Shown here piece after piece: positions 35,435 to 44,689 of a stretch of DNA of 64,000 bases (position 1 is the first letter of the stretch; every line of letters begins with the position of its first letter). The notes under the pieces are model-generated. The model saw only the letters and a list, made by a program, of their open reading frames with translations. It did not search any database and was not told where the DNA came from. Source of the stretch: Sphingobium naphthae. GTDB taxonomy: Bacteria > Pseudomonadota > Alphaproteobacteria > Sphingomonadales > Sphingomonadaceae. The position numbers and the translations under genes were made by a program. The stretch lies in the NCBI RefSeq assembly GCF_020782235.1, contig NZ_JAJGNO010000014.1, positions 1 to 64,000 of the forward strand. Reading direction: 5' to 3'.

Positions 35435-36673
35435 TCAGGCCGGCTCCAGTTCCATGACGCGTGGCCGGGCGGTGATTTCGCTTTCGACATGATGACGGAT
35501 CATCTCGATGAAATCCGCATGCAGCCGCGTCGGCAGCCAATTGGCGCGGGTGGTAACGCCAATGACCGGCACGGGCGAGATCGGCCCATGGGCGATCGCG
35601 GTCAGACCCTGCCCTTCATGCTGAAGCTCATAGGACGTCATCAGCGTCAGCCGGTCGCTGGCTGCGAGCAGTGGACGGATGATCGCCAGCGCGGATGTCG
35701 CGATGGGCGCACGCGCGGGCGGTCCACCCTGGAACAGATGATCGAAGCAGGCGCGCCGGCTGGAGCCCGGAGCGCCGATGAGCCAGTCATGGCCCCGCAG
35801 ATCGGACACAGCAACATCATCCCTGCCGGCGAGAGGATGACCATCGCGCGCGACGATGGAGTATGGGGTGTGCGCGAGCGGCAGGGTATCCAGATCGTCT
35901 GCATCTTCACGCGGCAGCAGCCCGACCACGAAATCCACATCGCCTGCGCGCAGGCTTTTCACCATTTCCACGGCGCTTTCATTGCGAATGACGACCTGCG
36001 CATTAGGCGCGTGCGCCATGTAATCCTCAAGCATGGAGGCAAGCAGGACGCTGCCGCCCAGCGGCATGGCGCCCACGACGATCGGCGCGGTCGTTTCGCC
36101 CTGTAGGGCCGCCAGTTCCTGAACGCCCCAGTCGATTTCCTGAAGACAGAGTTTGAGCCGGCGACCCAGTTCGATACCATCGGGCGTCGGAATGGTGCCC
36201 GCCGCCGTCCTGTAGAAAAGCGGCTTGCGGAGATTGCTTTCAAGGTCGCGCGCAGCGCGCTGGAGGGTGGCGGGCGACAAGCCGAGCGCTTGCGCGGCCA
36301 GAGGGAACGAGCCCTGCTCCACAATAGCGATCAGCGCCCGGACCTGCGATCGCAGCAGGCGAGCCGCGACGACCTTCGCCCCGGCCTCGCCGCCTTCGAC
36401 GCCGAACAGGGTGAGCGCCCGTTCGAACTGGGCCAGGAAACGCACCACGCGGCGGTGGAACAGATCGCCACTGGCATTGAGATAGCTGCCGCTGGCGCGC
36501 CGTTCGACCAGCTTGACGCCGACGAGCTGCTCCAGCTTGCTGAGCGATTGAGTCACAGCAGGCTGTGATAAGTTACAGTCCTCCGACGCGCCCCGCACAC
36601 TCTCCAGCCTGCCGACGCTTTCAAACAGCCTGAGCTGCCGGAAGCTGATCGATTCAATCGTCTCTTGCGACAT
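35435..36673 (-). CDS. LysR-type regulator with two tandem HTH domains
   Basis: 412 residues, about 100 longer than a usual LysR protein. Residues ~10-75 form one HTH_1 domain (FRQLRLFESVGRLESV, then LSQPAVTQSLSKLEQLVGVKLVER) and residues ~108-170 a second (LLRSQVRALIAIVEQGSFPLAAQALGLSPATLQRAARDLE, then LFYRTAAGTIPT). The ligand-binding domain follows from ~190 (IVVGAMPLGGSVLLASMLEDY). Divergent from the first Pht5-like gene, so it is the probable regulator of the catabolic cluster to its right. The 200-base gap is where its operator should be. Confidence 0.9.
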   Translation of the reverse strand: MSQETIESISFRQLRLFESVGRLESVRGASEDCNLSQPAVTQSLSKLEQLVGVKLVERRASGSYLNASGDLFHRRVVRFLAQFERALTLFGVEGGEAGAKVVAARLLRSQVRALIAIVEQGSFPLAAQALGLSPATLQRAARDLESNLRKPLFYRTAAGTIPTPDGIELGRRLKLCLQEIDWGVQELAALQGETTAPIVVGAMPLGGSVLLASMLEDYMAHAPNAQVVIRNESAVEMVKSLRAGDVDFVVGLLPREDADDLDTLPLAHTPYSIVARDGHPLAGRDDVAVSDLRGHDWLIGAPGSSRRACFDHLFQGGPPARAPIATSALAIIRPLLAASDRLTLMTSYELQHEGQGLTAIAHGPISPVPVIGVTTRANWLPTRLHADFIEMIRHHVESEITARPRVMELEPA

Positions 36674-36873
36674 TTTCTCGCCTTTGCATCCTCTTTCCGG
36701 TCAGGGCGATAGCATGATTTTTATACCTATTGAAAGAGTGAAGAGAAGGCGAGTTGCAGCGCGCCTGATTGAAAACATGCCGCGCCTCTTTGGTAAGCCG
36801 TGCGGTCGCGTTGACTAATGTCCCGCCGCGGCGCTTCACCATGAACGGCAAATATCAAAGCGGGAGAGTCCCT

Positions 36874-37860
36874 GTGTCCAAGGTTCATCTGAAAATCGCC
36901 GTCGCGGAACATCCGCACACATCCGCCATTCGCGACGGGTCGATCCCGATCGAAGGCGTCGACGCCGAAATCGTGACGGTCAAGCCGCAGATCGGGGCAT
37001 TCCGCCGGATGGTTCGCGACCTGGAATTCGACGTCTGCGAGATCGCGCCGACGACCTACATCATCGCCCGCGCCTATGGAAAGAAGTTCAAGGCGCTCCC
37101 CATCTTCGTGGTGCGCCGCTTCCACCATGCAGGCCTGCTGGTGCGTCCGGACGCGGGCATCACCAGCCCGAAGGATCTGGAAGGCAAGAAGGCGGGCGTG
37201 CGCGCCTATTCGGTCACCACGGGGGTGTGGACGCGGCAAGTGCTGATCGACGAATATGGCGTCGACAACAGCAAGATAAACTGGTTCGTCGATGACGAGG
37301 AACATGTTCAGGAACTGAAGCTCCCCGCCAATGTGAGCCATGTTGCGGCCGGCGACAGCCTGGCCGACATGATGGCGCGCGGCGACATCGTCGCGGGGTT
37401 CGACGCCGCGGCCGGCATCGGCCGCACCGGCGCGCCGACCGGCGGCTGGCAGGAGGTCGAGGCCAATTATCCCGACCTCTTCCCCAATGCCGAGGAACTG
37501 GAAGCGGACTATTATGCCCGCACCAAGGTCTATCCGATGCACGGCACCATCGTCGTCAAGGACAGCGTGCTGGAAGAGCATCCCTGGGTCGCGCGCTCCA
37601 TTTACGACGCCTTCACCAAGGCCAAGGACGCGTGGGTCGCCAAGCTGAACAGCGGAGAAGCGACGGGGGCCGGCGCCGACAAATATCGCAAGCTTCAGAA
37701 AATCGTGGGGGCAGACCCGCTGCCCTATGGCATCGAGGCCAATCGCGCGACGATCGAGGCGCTGGAGAAGACCGCGTTCGATCAGGGGCTGACCCCGCGT
37801 CGCATGAGCATGGACGAACTGTTCGTCGACCCCGAGCAGGGGCCCGCGCTCACCGCCTGA
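36874..37860 (+). CDS. 4,5-dihydroxyphthalate decarboxylase (Pht5)-like protein, copy 1
   Basis: 328 residues, close to the ~330 of Pht5, with the periplasmic-binding-protein (NMT1/ABC substrate-binding) fold but no signal peptide. Recognisable parts are the start HLKIAVAEHPHTSAIRDGSIPIEGVD, IAPTTYIIARAYGKKFKALPIFVVRRFHH and GKKAGVRAYSVTTGVW. Pht5 decarboxylates 4,5-dihydroxyphthalate to protocatechuate; relatives may act on other aromatic acids or just bind them. I use the GTG at 36874, with GGGAGAG five bases upstream; the 35 codons before it have no homology. First gene of the catabolic operon. Confidence 0.75.
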   Translation: MSKVHLKIAVAEHPHTSAIRDGSIPIEGVDAEIVTVKPQIGAFRRMVRDLEFDVCEIAPTTYIIARAYGKKFKALPIFVVRRFHHAGLLVRPDAGITSPKDLEGKKAGVRAYSVTTGVWTRQVLIDEYGVDNSKINWFVDDEEHVQELKLPANVSHVAAGDSLADMMARGDIVAGFDAAAGIGRTGAPTGGWQEVEANYPDLFPNAEELEADYYARTKVYPMHGTIVVKDSVLEEHPWVARSIYDAFTKAKDAWVAKLNSGEATGAGADKYRKLQKIVGADPLPYGIEANRATIEALEKTAFDQGLTPRRMSMDELFVDPEQGPALTA

Positions 37861-37948
37861 TCCCTTTGCGGGTGCGGCCATCCGCACCCCTTGGCGGCCA
37901 CAGCGCCGCGCCAAGCCACCACGCCGCACCAGGCGGACGGAGAGTTCA

Positions 37949-38974
37949 ATGATTATCGATTGCCATGGTCACTTCACGACGGTCCCCCAGTCTTTCCGCG
38001 AATGGCGGAGCAAGCAGGTCGCCGCTGCCGACGATCCGGCCAATGCGCCCAAAATGGCGGACTGCATCGTCACCGACGACGACATTCGCGAAGGTGTGGG
38101 GAACGGGCAGCTCAAGCTGCAGCAGGAACGCGGCAGCGACCTGACGCTGTTTTCCCCCATTGCCGGCCTGATGAGTCATCATCTGGGCAATGAGCGCACC
38201 AGCCTGGAATGGGCGACGATCAGCAACGACCTGGTCCGCCGGGTGTGCGACATCTATCCTGACAATTTCGTGCCGGTGGGCATGTTGCCCCAGTCGCCGC
38301 TGGCGCCGCCAAAAAATTCGATCCCCGAGCTCAAGCGGATCGTCAACGAACTCGGTTTCGTCGGGGTCAATGTGAACCCCGACCCGACCGGCGGCTACTG
38401 GACCGGCAAGCCCTTCACCGACAAGGAATGGTATCCTCTGTTCGAGGCGCTGTGCGAGCTGGACGTTCCCGCGATGGTCCATGTCGCGGCAAGCTGCAAT
38501 CCCAACTTCCATGGCACCGGCGCCCATTATCTCAATGCCGACACGTCGGTGTTCATGCAGATCCTCCAGTCCGACCTGTTCAAGGACTTCCCGACCCTGC
38601 GCCTCATTATCCCGCACGGCGGCGGCGCGGTGCCCTATCACTGGGGCCGCTATCGCGGCATGAGCCTGGAGATCGCTGGCCGGCCGCTCGAAGGGCTGCT
38701 CGACAACATCTTCTTCGACACCTGCGTCTATCACCATCCGGGCGTCGAACTGCTGACCAAGGTGGTGCCGACCAGCAACGTCCTGTTCGGGTCGGAGATG
38801 ATCGGCGCGGTGCGCGGTCGGGATCCCGACACGGGCGAATATTTCGACGACACCAAACGCTATGTCGACGCCTGCGAGGCGCTGTCCGAAGCCGATCGCC
38901 ACGCGATCTTCGAAGGCAATGCCCGCCGGGTCTATCCGCGCCTCGACGCGCACCTCAAGGCGAAGGGTCTGTAA
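37949..38974 (+). CDS. ligJ: 4-oxalomesaconate hydratase (LigJ type)
   Basis: 341 residues, the length of LigJ of Sphingobium SYK-6. Amidohydrolase-superfamily barrel: metal motif DCHGH at the N-terminus, MVHVAASCNPNF in the middle, IIPHGGGAVPYHWGR and FFDTCVYHHPGVELL, and FGSEMIGAVRG at strand 8. LigJ hydrates 4-oxalomesaconate to 4-carboxy-4-hydroxy-2-oxoadipate in protocatechuate 4,5-cleavage and gallate pathways. GGAGAG lies before the ATG. It is followed after three bases by the second amidohydrolase. Recognition is by family pattern, so a related substrate cannot be excluded. Confidence 0.85.
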   Translation: MIIDCHGHFTTVPQSFREWRSKQVAAADDPANAPKMADCIVTDDDIREGVGNGQLKLQQERGSDLTLFSPIAGLMSHHLGNERTSLEWATISNDLVRRVCDIYPDNFVPVGMLPQSPLAPPKNSIPELKRIVNELGFVGVNVNPDPTGGYWTGKPFTDKEWYPLFEALCELDVPAMVHVAASCNPNFHGTGAHYLNADTSVFMQILQSDLFKDFPTLRLIIPHGGGAVPYHWGRYRGMSLEIAGRPLEGLLDNIFFDTCVYHHPGVELLTKVVPTSNVLFGSEMIGAVRGRDPDTGEYFDDTKRYVDACEALSEADRHAIFEGNARRVYPRLDAHLKAKGL

Positions 38975-38977
38975 GCC

Positions 38978-39826
38978 ATGACCGTGATCGACATTCATCC
39001 GCATATCATTTCGGACGATGCGGACCGCTATCCCCCCGCTCCGCTGTTCGGCAAGCGGTCCGACTGGTCGCAGGAGCGGCCGTGCACCGTCGCATCGCTG
39101 ATCGCGGCGATGGACGAAGCCGGCGTCGACAAGGCCGCGGTCGTCCATTCGTCCACCACCTACGGCTTCGACAACAGCTATGTGGTCGATGGCTGCAACG
39201 AATATCCCGACCGGCTGATCGCGGTCGGGTCAGTCGACGTCGCTGCCAGCGACGCAGTTCCAGTGATCCGGGGCTGGGTGGATAAGGGCCTCAAGGGCCT
39301 GCGCATCTTCACCGGGGGGTCGACCAAGGATTTCGACCCAACCGAGCTGGAAAACCCGGCCGCCTATCCCGCCTGGGAGGTGCTGGGCGACCTGGGCATC
39401 CCGATGTGCATCCAGACCGGACCCATCGGCCTGCCGCAGGTGCGCGATCTCGCCGTCCGCTTCCCGAAGGTCAACATCATCCTCGACCATCTGGGTCGTC
39501 CCGATGTCCTCGACGGCCCGCCCTACGCCAACGCCGACAGCCTGTTCGCCATGGCGGACCTGCCCAACATCTATTTGAAACTGACGCCCCGCATCATGGG
39601 CGACGTGACCAAGGGGCAGGCGAGCGCCGACACCTTCTTCACCAAGGTCGCTGCCGTCTTCGGCGCCAACCGCATGGCATGGGGGTCCAACTTCCCCACA
39701 TCGCCCGGCACGCTTTCGGACATTCTGGCGACGGCGCGAGACCGGCTCGCCTGCCTCAGCGATGAGGATCAGAACTGGGTCTTCGCCAAGACCGCACAGA
39801 CGCTTTACCCGGCGCTGAAAGACTGA
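38978..39826 (+). CDS. amidohydrolase family protein, LigI/lactonase-like (COG3618)
   Basis: 282 residues with a TIM-barrel metal-dependent hydrolase pattern: HPHI at the N-terminus, GLKGLRIF, IQTGPIGL, IILDHLGRPD and WGSNFPTSP. LigI, which opens 2-pyrone-4,6-dicarboxylate (PDC) to 4-oxalomesaconate, belongs to this group; its strand-8 motif is WGTDWP, whereas here an Asn stands where LigI has Asp, as in several other members. Directly between ligJ and an MFS gene. A PDC- or lactone-hydrolysing role is inferred from context only. Confidence 0.8.
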   Translation: MTVIDIHPHIISDDADRYPPAPLFGKRSDWSQERPCTVASLIAAMDEAGVDKAAVVHSSTTYGFDNSYVVDGCNEYPDRLIAVGSVDVAASDAVPVIRGWVDKGLKGLRIFTGGSTKDFDPTELENPAAYPAWEVLGDLGIPMCIQTGPIGLPQVRDLAVRFPKVNIILDHLGRPDVLDGPPYANADSLFAMADLPNIYLKLTPRIMGDVTKGQASADTFFTKVAAVFGANRMAWGSNFPTSPGTLSDILATARDRLACLSDEDQNWVFAKTAQTLYPALKD

Positions 39827-39850
39827 CGAAAATACATAAGGAGAGGGTTC

Positions 39851-41140
39851 ATGGCCACATCACCGATACCGAAGGAAGCGCCGGCTTCGGCCGCGCGCCT
39901 GCCAGAACTTTCTCCCGCCGCGCGCTGGCTGGTGCTGTTCCTGCTGGCGACCGGCGTGCTGATCGCCTTCGTCGATCGCACCAGCATTTCCTCCGCCCTG
40001 GCCGATCCGCCGTTCATCGCGCATTTCGGCCTGTCCGATGTGGATCGGGGCTGGCTGAACTCTGCCTTTTTCTGGTCCTATGGGCTGGTGCAGATTCCCA
40101 TGGGCTGGCTGGTCGACCGCTATGGCGTGAAAGTGCCCTACACGATCTGCTTCGTCCTGTGGTGTCTGGCGACGGCCGCGATCGGCCTGGTCGACGCCTT
40201 TGCCGCGCTGCTGACCATGCGTCTGCTCATCGGCGCGGCCGAAGCGATCGTGATGCCCGCCAGCTATCGTTGGATCCGCAATAATTTCACCGAGCGGCAA
40301 AATGGCACCGCCGTCGGCCTGTTCGCGATGGGCAACAAGCTGGGCCCCGCGATCGGCGCGCCGGTCGCTGCCTGGCTGATCGTCAATTATGACTGGCGCA
40401 TGATGTTCATCCTGACGGGCGTCGCCGGCTTCATCTGGCTGGTGCCCTGGATGCTGACCGTTCAGAATGACTGGCCCACCCCCGAGGAACGCGCCACCGC
40501 CAAGCGCAAGGCCGCATCCGTCACCTTTTCCAGCATCCTCAAGAGCCCGCTGGTCTGGGGAGCGATGATCGTGAATTTCTGCTACGGCTATTTCACCTTC
40601 TACTGCATGACCTGGATGCCGGCCTATCTGGTCGAGGAGCGCGGCCTGTCGCTCAAGCAGTCGGGTCTCTACACCTTCTTCAGCTTCGCCGGCATCGCCA
40701 TCGTCGCGGTGGTCGCGGGCTGGGTCGCGGACAAGCTGATCGAGCGCGGCGGCGATCCCGTGTTCGTGCGCAAGGCCTTTGTCATCGCCGGCTTCATCGG
40801 CGCGTGCACCGTGCTGCTGGGCGCCTATTCGCCGAGCCTGTCGATGGCCTTGTTCTGGAACGTCTTTTCCCTTTCGTTCCTGGGCCTCGCCACCGCGAAC
40901 AACCTGGCGCTGTGCCGCCTGACCTTGATCCCCAAGCCAGCCATCGGGCTGGTGACGGGCGTGCAGCAGGTCGCGACGTCCCTGGCCGGGGGCGTGGCGG
41001 CAAGCCTGTCGGGCTGGCTGCTGCATGTCAGCGGCGGCTATGACCTGCCAATGCTGGTGATCTTCGTCTTCCTGATCATCGGCGCAGCCGCGACATGGAT
41101 CCTGCTGCGTCCGCAATGGGCGCCCAGAATTTCGGAATAA
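39851..41140 (+). CDS. MFS transporter, ACS (aromatic/organic acid:H+ symporter) type
   Basis: 429 residues, twelve membrane helices, with the family motifs FWSYGLVQIPMGWLVDRYGVK (helix 2-3 loop) and MPASYRWIRNNFTERQNGTAVG. This family imports aromatic acids, hexuronates or phthalate. SD sequence AGGAGAGGG precedes the ATG. Part of the catabolic operon, so it likely imports the pathway substrate through the inner membrane. It shares a 69-base identical segment with the truncated transporter at 48255. Confidence 0.9.
   Translation: MATSPIPKEAPASAARLPELSPAARWLVLFLLATGVLIAFVDRTSISSALADPPFIAHFGLSDVDRGWLNSAFFWSYGLVQIPMGWLVDRYGVKVPYTICFVLWCLATAAIGLVDAFAALLTMRLLIGAAEAIVMPASYRWIRNNFTERQNGTAVGLFAMGNKLGPAIGAPVAAWLIVNYDWRMMFILTGVAGFIWLVPWMLTVQNDWPTPEERATAKRKAASVTFSSILKSPLVWGAMIVNFCYGYFTFYCMTWMPAYLVEERGLSLKQSGLYTFFSFAGIAIVAVVAGWVADKLIERGGDPVFVRKAFVIAGFIGACTVLLGAYSPSLSMALFWNVFSLSFLGLATANNLALCRLTLIPKPAIGLVTGVQQVATSLAGGVAASLSGWLLHVSGGYDLPMLVIFVFLIIGAAATWILLRPQWAPRISE
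40564..40632 (+). repeat. 69-base segment identical to 48959-49027
   Basis: An exact 69-base match between the two MFS genes, covering the segment that encodes MIVNFCYGYFTFYCM and the following residues. The surrounding parts of the two genes are clearly more diverged, with frequent third-position changes, so the perfect block stands out. Confidence 0.9.
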
Positions 41141-41220
41141 GCAATCGCACGGAGCGGGCTTTGGATTGGCCGCTTCCCATCAGGGCGCATAATGTGCCCG
41201 CCGGACAAACAGAGGATATT

Positions 41221-42219
41221 ATGGCGAAGATCGTATTCGGGATGGCGGTGCCGCATAGCGGCATGCTGGGACAAAAGCCGGAGGACTGGCTGAACAATGG
41301 CGACCGGGATCGCAACAATCCCGAGCTCTGGTTCCAGAACCGGACCTGGACCTATCCCGAACTGGAGGCGCATCGCGGCGCGGCGTTCGAGCCTTATCTG
41401 ACGATCGAGGAGCGCACCGCCCGCGCCGGGCGCTGCCGGGCGGCGCTTGACGCGATGGCGGAAGCCTACAAGGCGGCCAAGGTGGACGTCGCCATCATCC
41501 TGGGCAAGGATCAGAAGGAAATCTGGCCCGACCAGTCCCCCTCGATCACCATCTACACCGGGCAGGACGTGCATAATGGCCCGCCGCAACGCGCCGTATA
41601 CGCCCCCGACCATCATGTCGTGCATCAGGCCTATCCGGATCTGGCCACCTACCTCATCAAGACCTTCCAGAAGGAAGGGTTCGACCTCAATGACCTGATG
41701 GCGTGGCCCGAAAATGTCTGGATGGAGAAGAATCAGGGGCGGAAAGCCGATTATCCGGTCGTGCCGCACGCCTACAGCTTCGTCTATCACCAGATCATGG
41801 GCGATGACGTGCCGCCGCATGTGCCGGTGCTCTTCAACCTCTTCTATCCCCCGACCCAGCCATCGATGCAGCGCTGCATCCAGTTCGGCCGCGTGCTACG
41901 GGAAGCGATCGAGGCATGGCCCGAGGATGTGCGGGTCGCGGTGATCGCCAGCGGCGGCCTGTCGCACTTCGTCAATGACGAGGAGTTCGACCGGGACGTG
42001 ATGGAGAAGCTGGCCGCCTATGACTATGAGGGCCTGGCGGCGATCCCGGACGGCTATTACCAGTCGGGCACGTCGGAAGTGAAGATCTACTCGATCGTCA
42101 TGATGGCGCTTGAGCATACCGGCGCGCAGATGACCCTGGTGGACTATGTCCCCTGCTGGCGCACCGCCGCCGGCACCGGCGAGGGCATGGGCTTCATGTA
42201 CTGGAACGCGCCGGAATAA
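41221..42219 (+). CDS. class III extradiol dioxygenase, LigB superfamily
   Basis: 332 residues. The N-terminal VFGMAVPHSGMLG carries the first expected iron-ligand His, and VIASGGLSHFVN the catalytic His near residue 240. In LigB the second iron ligand is the His of YNDH; the aligned stretch here reads IILGKDQKEIW, with Gln in that place. A C-terminal AGTGEG may correspond to the glutamate-ligand region. The length and the long insert after the first motif fit the single-polypeptide branch that includes 3-O-methylgallate dioxygenase (DesZ). It probably cleaves a catechol- or gallate-type ring, the product going to the LigI/LigJ-type genes. Confidence 0.78.
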   Translation: MAKIVFGMAVPHSGMLGQKPEDWLNNGDRDRNNPELWFQNRTWTYPELEAHRGAAFEPYLTIEERTARAGRCRAALDAMAEAYKAAKVDVAIILGKDQKEIWPDQSPSITIYTGQDVHNGPPQRAVYAPDHHVVHQAYPDLATYLIKTFQKEGFDLNDLMAWPENVWMEKNQGRKADYPVVPHAYSFVYHQIMGDDVPPHVPVLFNLFYPPTQPSMQRCIQFGRVLREAIEAWPEDVRVAVIASGGLSHFVNDEEFDRDVMEKLAAYDYEGLAAIPDGYYQSGTSEVKIYSIVMMALEHTGAQMTLVDYVPCWRTAAGTGEGMGFMYWNAPE

Positions 42220-42258
42220 GCGGCGCTTCCCTTTTCCCATTCACATAGGACGACCATC

Positions 42259-43116
42259 ATGACCGATACGCGCCTTAACGGCGTCATCCGCGCCTTCGAA
42301 GCCGGCAAGCCCGCCTTCACCTGCTTCTCCAAGGTCGACAAGCTGACCGCGCAGGAACTGACCGACGCGCCCTATGACGGCATCGTCTTCGAAATGGAGC
42401 ATAACCCCTATGACGTCGGCGGCCTCGGCGACGCGCTTCAATACATGCTCAACCGCAAGAAGATCGCCGAAAGCGGCGCCGTCGCGCCTTCGGTGACGCC
42501 GCTGGCGCGCATTCCTGCCAACGGTGCGGAGATGAACCAGTTCCAGGCCAAACAGGTGCTGGATCGCGGCGTCTATGGCGTCATCACGCCGCATGTTTCG
42601 ACCGTCGAGCAGGCCTATAACATGGTCGCGTCGTGCCGCTACGCCAAGCCGACCGGCGCTGCCCTCTACGAGCCCAAGGGCGTGCGCGGCGATGGACCGG
42701 CGACGGCAGCGCGCTACTGGGGGGTCAGCCAGGCGGACTATTATGCCAAGGCCGATGTCTGGCCGCTCGCCCCGCATGGCGAGATCCTGGTAGGCATGAT
42801 GTGCGAAAGCCCCGAGGCGATCGAAAATCTGGACGACATCCTGGCCAATGTGCCGGGCATCGGCCTGGTGCTGATCGGCGAGGGCGACCTCAGCCAGGCG
42901 CTGGGCTATCCGCGCCAATATGACCACCCGGAAGTGGTTGGCGCGATGAACCGCATCGTGGAGGTCTGCAAGAAGCACAATGTCGTCGTGGGCAACCCGC
43001 ACACCAATGCGAAGAATGTCGAGCGGCTGATCGGCGAGGGCTATCGCTTCCTCATGTCAGCGCCCACCCGCAGCTATGGCGTCGTGGGCCAGGGCCGCGA
43101 ACTGGCGGGATATTGA
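42259..43116 (+). CDS. HpcH/HpaI family class II aldolase
   Basis: 285 residues with the PF03328 pattern: FEMEHNPYD (the Glu-His near the metal site), VTPLARIPANGAEMNQ, QVLDRGVYGVITPHVST with the basic residue, MCESPEAIENLDDIL with metal-ligand Glu and IGEGDLSQALG with Asp. These enzymes split 4-hydroxy-2-oxo acids to pyruvate and an aldehyde or oxo acid. In SYK-6 the ligJ product is cleaved by LigK, an RraA-like enzyme of a different family; this aldolase may replace it. The next gene starts four bases after its stop. Confidence 0.87.
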   Translation: MTDTRLNGVIRAFEAGKPAFTCFSKVDKLTAQELTDAPYDGIVFEMEHNPYDVGGLGDALQYMLNRKKIAESGAVAPSVTPLARIPANGAEMNQFQAKQVLDRGVYGVITPHVSTVEQAYNMVASCRYAKPTGAALYEPKGVRGDGPATAARYWGVSQADYYAKADVWPLAPHGEILVGMMCESPEAIENLDDILANVPGIGLVLIGEGDLSQALGYPRQYDHPEVVGAMNRIVEVCKKHNVVVGNPHTNAKNVERLIGEGYRFLMSAPTRSYGVVGQGRELAGY

Positions 43117-43120
43117 CGCC

Positions 43121-44665
43121 ATGAACGGTGCGGAAAGCCTGGTCTCCACCCTGGTCGACCAAGGTGTCGATATCTGTTTCGCCAATCCCGGAACGTCGGA
43201 AATGCATTTCCTGGCGGCGCTCGACAATCCCAGGATGCGGAGCGTCCTGTGCCTGTTCGAGGGCATAGCGACGGGCGCAGCCGATGGATGGTACCGGATG
43301 AAGGACAGGCCCGCTTCCACCCTGCTCCATCTGGGGCCAGGGCTGGCGAATGGCCTCTCCAACATCCACAATGCCAAGCGCGCCTCGTCGGGCATGGTCA
43401 ACATCATCGGCGAACATTCGGTGGCGCATCTGCGTTATGACCCGCCGCTGCAGTCGGACATCGAAGGGCTGGCCCGCCCTTTGAGCCACTGGGTCCGGCG
43501 TGCCGACAGCGCGTCGACCATCGCCTGGGACGCGGCACAGGCGGTCGCGACGGCATCGGAGCATCCCGGCAAGATCGCAACCCTGATCCTGCCCGGAGAT
43601 ACCAGCTGGCAGCAGGCCGACAGGGCCGTCACTTTGCCCAAGATCGACCAGCGCCGTCCCGCACCCGCGCCCGCACGGATCGATCATGTCGCCAAGGTGC
43701 TGACGTCAGGCGAGCCCACGCTGATCATCCTGGGCAACAAGGCGACGCGCGGCCGCGCGCTGGAGCTGGCGGGCAAGGTCGCAGCAGCCACCGGTGCGCG
43801 CCTGGGATCGCAATTCTTCACGGCGCGGATCGAGCGCGGCGCGGGACGAACGCCGATCGAGCGCATTCCCTATGCCGTGCCGCAGGCGATGGCGTTCCTG
43901 GACGGCTTCAAGCATATCATCACGGTCGAAACACGCGAACCGGTCGCCTTCTTCGCCTATCCCGACAAGCCGAGCCTGATGAAGAAGGAAGGCACGCTCG
44001 TCCACCCTCTGGTGGAGGAGCATGAGGATAGCGCAGCGGCGTTCGAGATGCTGCTTGACGCGCTCGGCGCGAGCGCCGTCCAGCCGATCGTGCAGGCCAG
44101 GATCGAAACGCCCTCTCCCACCGGCGCGCTCACCCCCCTCAGCATCGCGCATGCGCTGGCCGTCGCCCTGCCCGAAAACGCCATTCTGGTCGATGAATCG
44201 CTGACCACGGGGCGGGAATCCATGGGCCATACGATGGGCGCGCTGCCGCACGACCTCATCAACAATATGGGCGGCTCGATCGGCTATGGCACGCCGGTCG
44301 CTACCGGCGCGGCGCTGGCCTGCCCGGACCGGCGCGTCTTCTGCACCGTGGGTGATGGCAGCGCCATGTACACGATCCAGTCGCTCTGGACCCAGGCGCG
44401 CGAGGGGCTGAACATCACCACCATCATCTACGCCAATCGCAGCTATGCGATCCTGAAGGCCGAATATGCCAATATGGGCGCGGGCAGTCCGGGGCCGCAG
44501 GCGATGGCGATGATCGACATCGACCGGCCGACGATCGACTGGATCGCCATGGCCAAAAGCATGGGGGTGCCGGCAGTGGCGGTCGAAACGGCGGAGGATT
44601 TCGTCAAGGCGATGCAGAACAGCGCGCGCGAGCCTGGTCCGGCGCTCATCGAAGTCAGACTGTAG
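43121..44665 (+). CDS. ThDP-dependent enzyme, acetolactate-synthase-like
   Basis: 514 residues in the usual three-domain layout. The catalytic glutamate is in LFEGIATGAADGWYRM (residue ~48), and the ThDP-binding motif is VGDGSAMYTIQ with the downstream NRSYAILK near residue 430-455. By length and motifs it belongs to the group with IlvB-like, benzoylformate decarboxylase-like and sulfopyruvate decarboxylase-like enzymes. It should decarboxylate or ligate a 2-oxo acid from the pathway. Start ATG 43121 is four bases after the aldolase stop, and the earlier in-frame start would overlap that gene. Confidence 0.85.
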   Translation: MNGAESLVSTLVDQGVDICFANPGTSEMHFLAALDNPRMRSVLCLFEGIATGAADGWYRMKDRPASTLLHLGPGLANGLSNIHNAKRASSGMVNIIGEHSVAHLRYDPPLQSDIEGLARPLSHWVRRADSASTIAWDAAQAVATASEHPGKIATLILPGDTSWQQADRAVTLPKIDQRRPAPAPARIDHVAKVLTSGEPTLIILGNKATRGRALELAGKVAAATGARLGSQFFTARIERGAGRTPIERIPYAVPQAMAFLDGFKHIITVETREPVAFFAYPDKPSLMKKEGTLVHPLVEEHEDSAAAFEMLLDALGASAVQPIVQARIETPSPTGALTPLSIAHALAVALPENAILVDESLTTGRESMGHTMGALPHDLINNMGGSIGYGTPVATGAALACPDRRVFCTVGDGSAMYTIQSLWTQAREGLNITTIIYANRSYAILKAEYANMGAGSPGPQAMAMIDIDRPTIDWIAMAKSMGVPAVAVETAEDFVKAMQNSAREPGPALIEVRL

Positions 44666-44689
44666 GACACAGAATAAGGGGTAGAGGAT

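Noticed and set aside
38978-39826. Loss of the catalytic Asp in the LigI-like amidohydrolase (WGSNFP)
   Set aside because: Asn at this position is common in related amidohydrolases as far as I recall, so it is not treated as an inactivating change.
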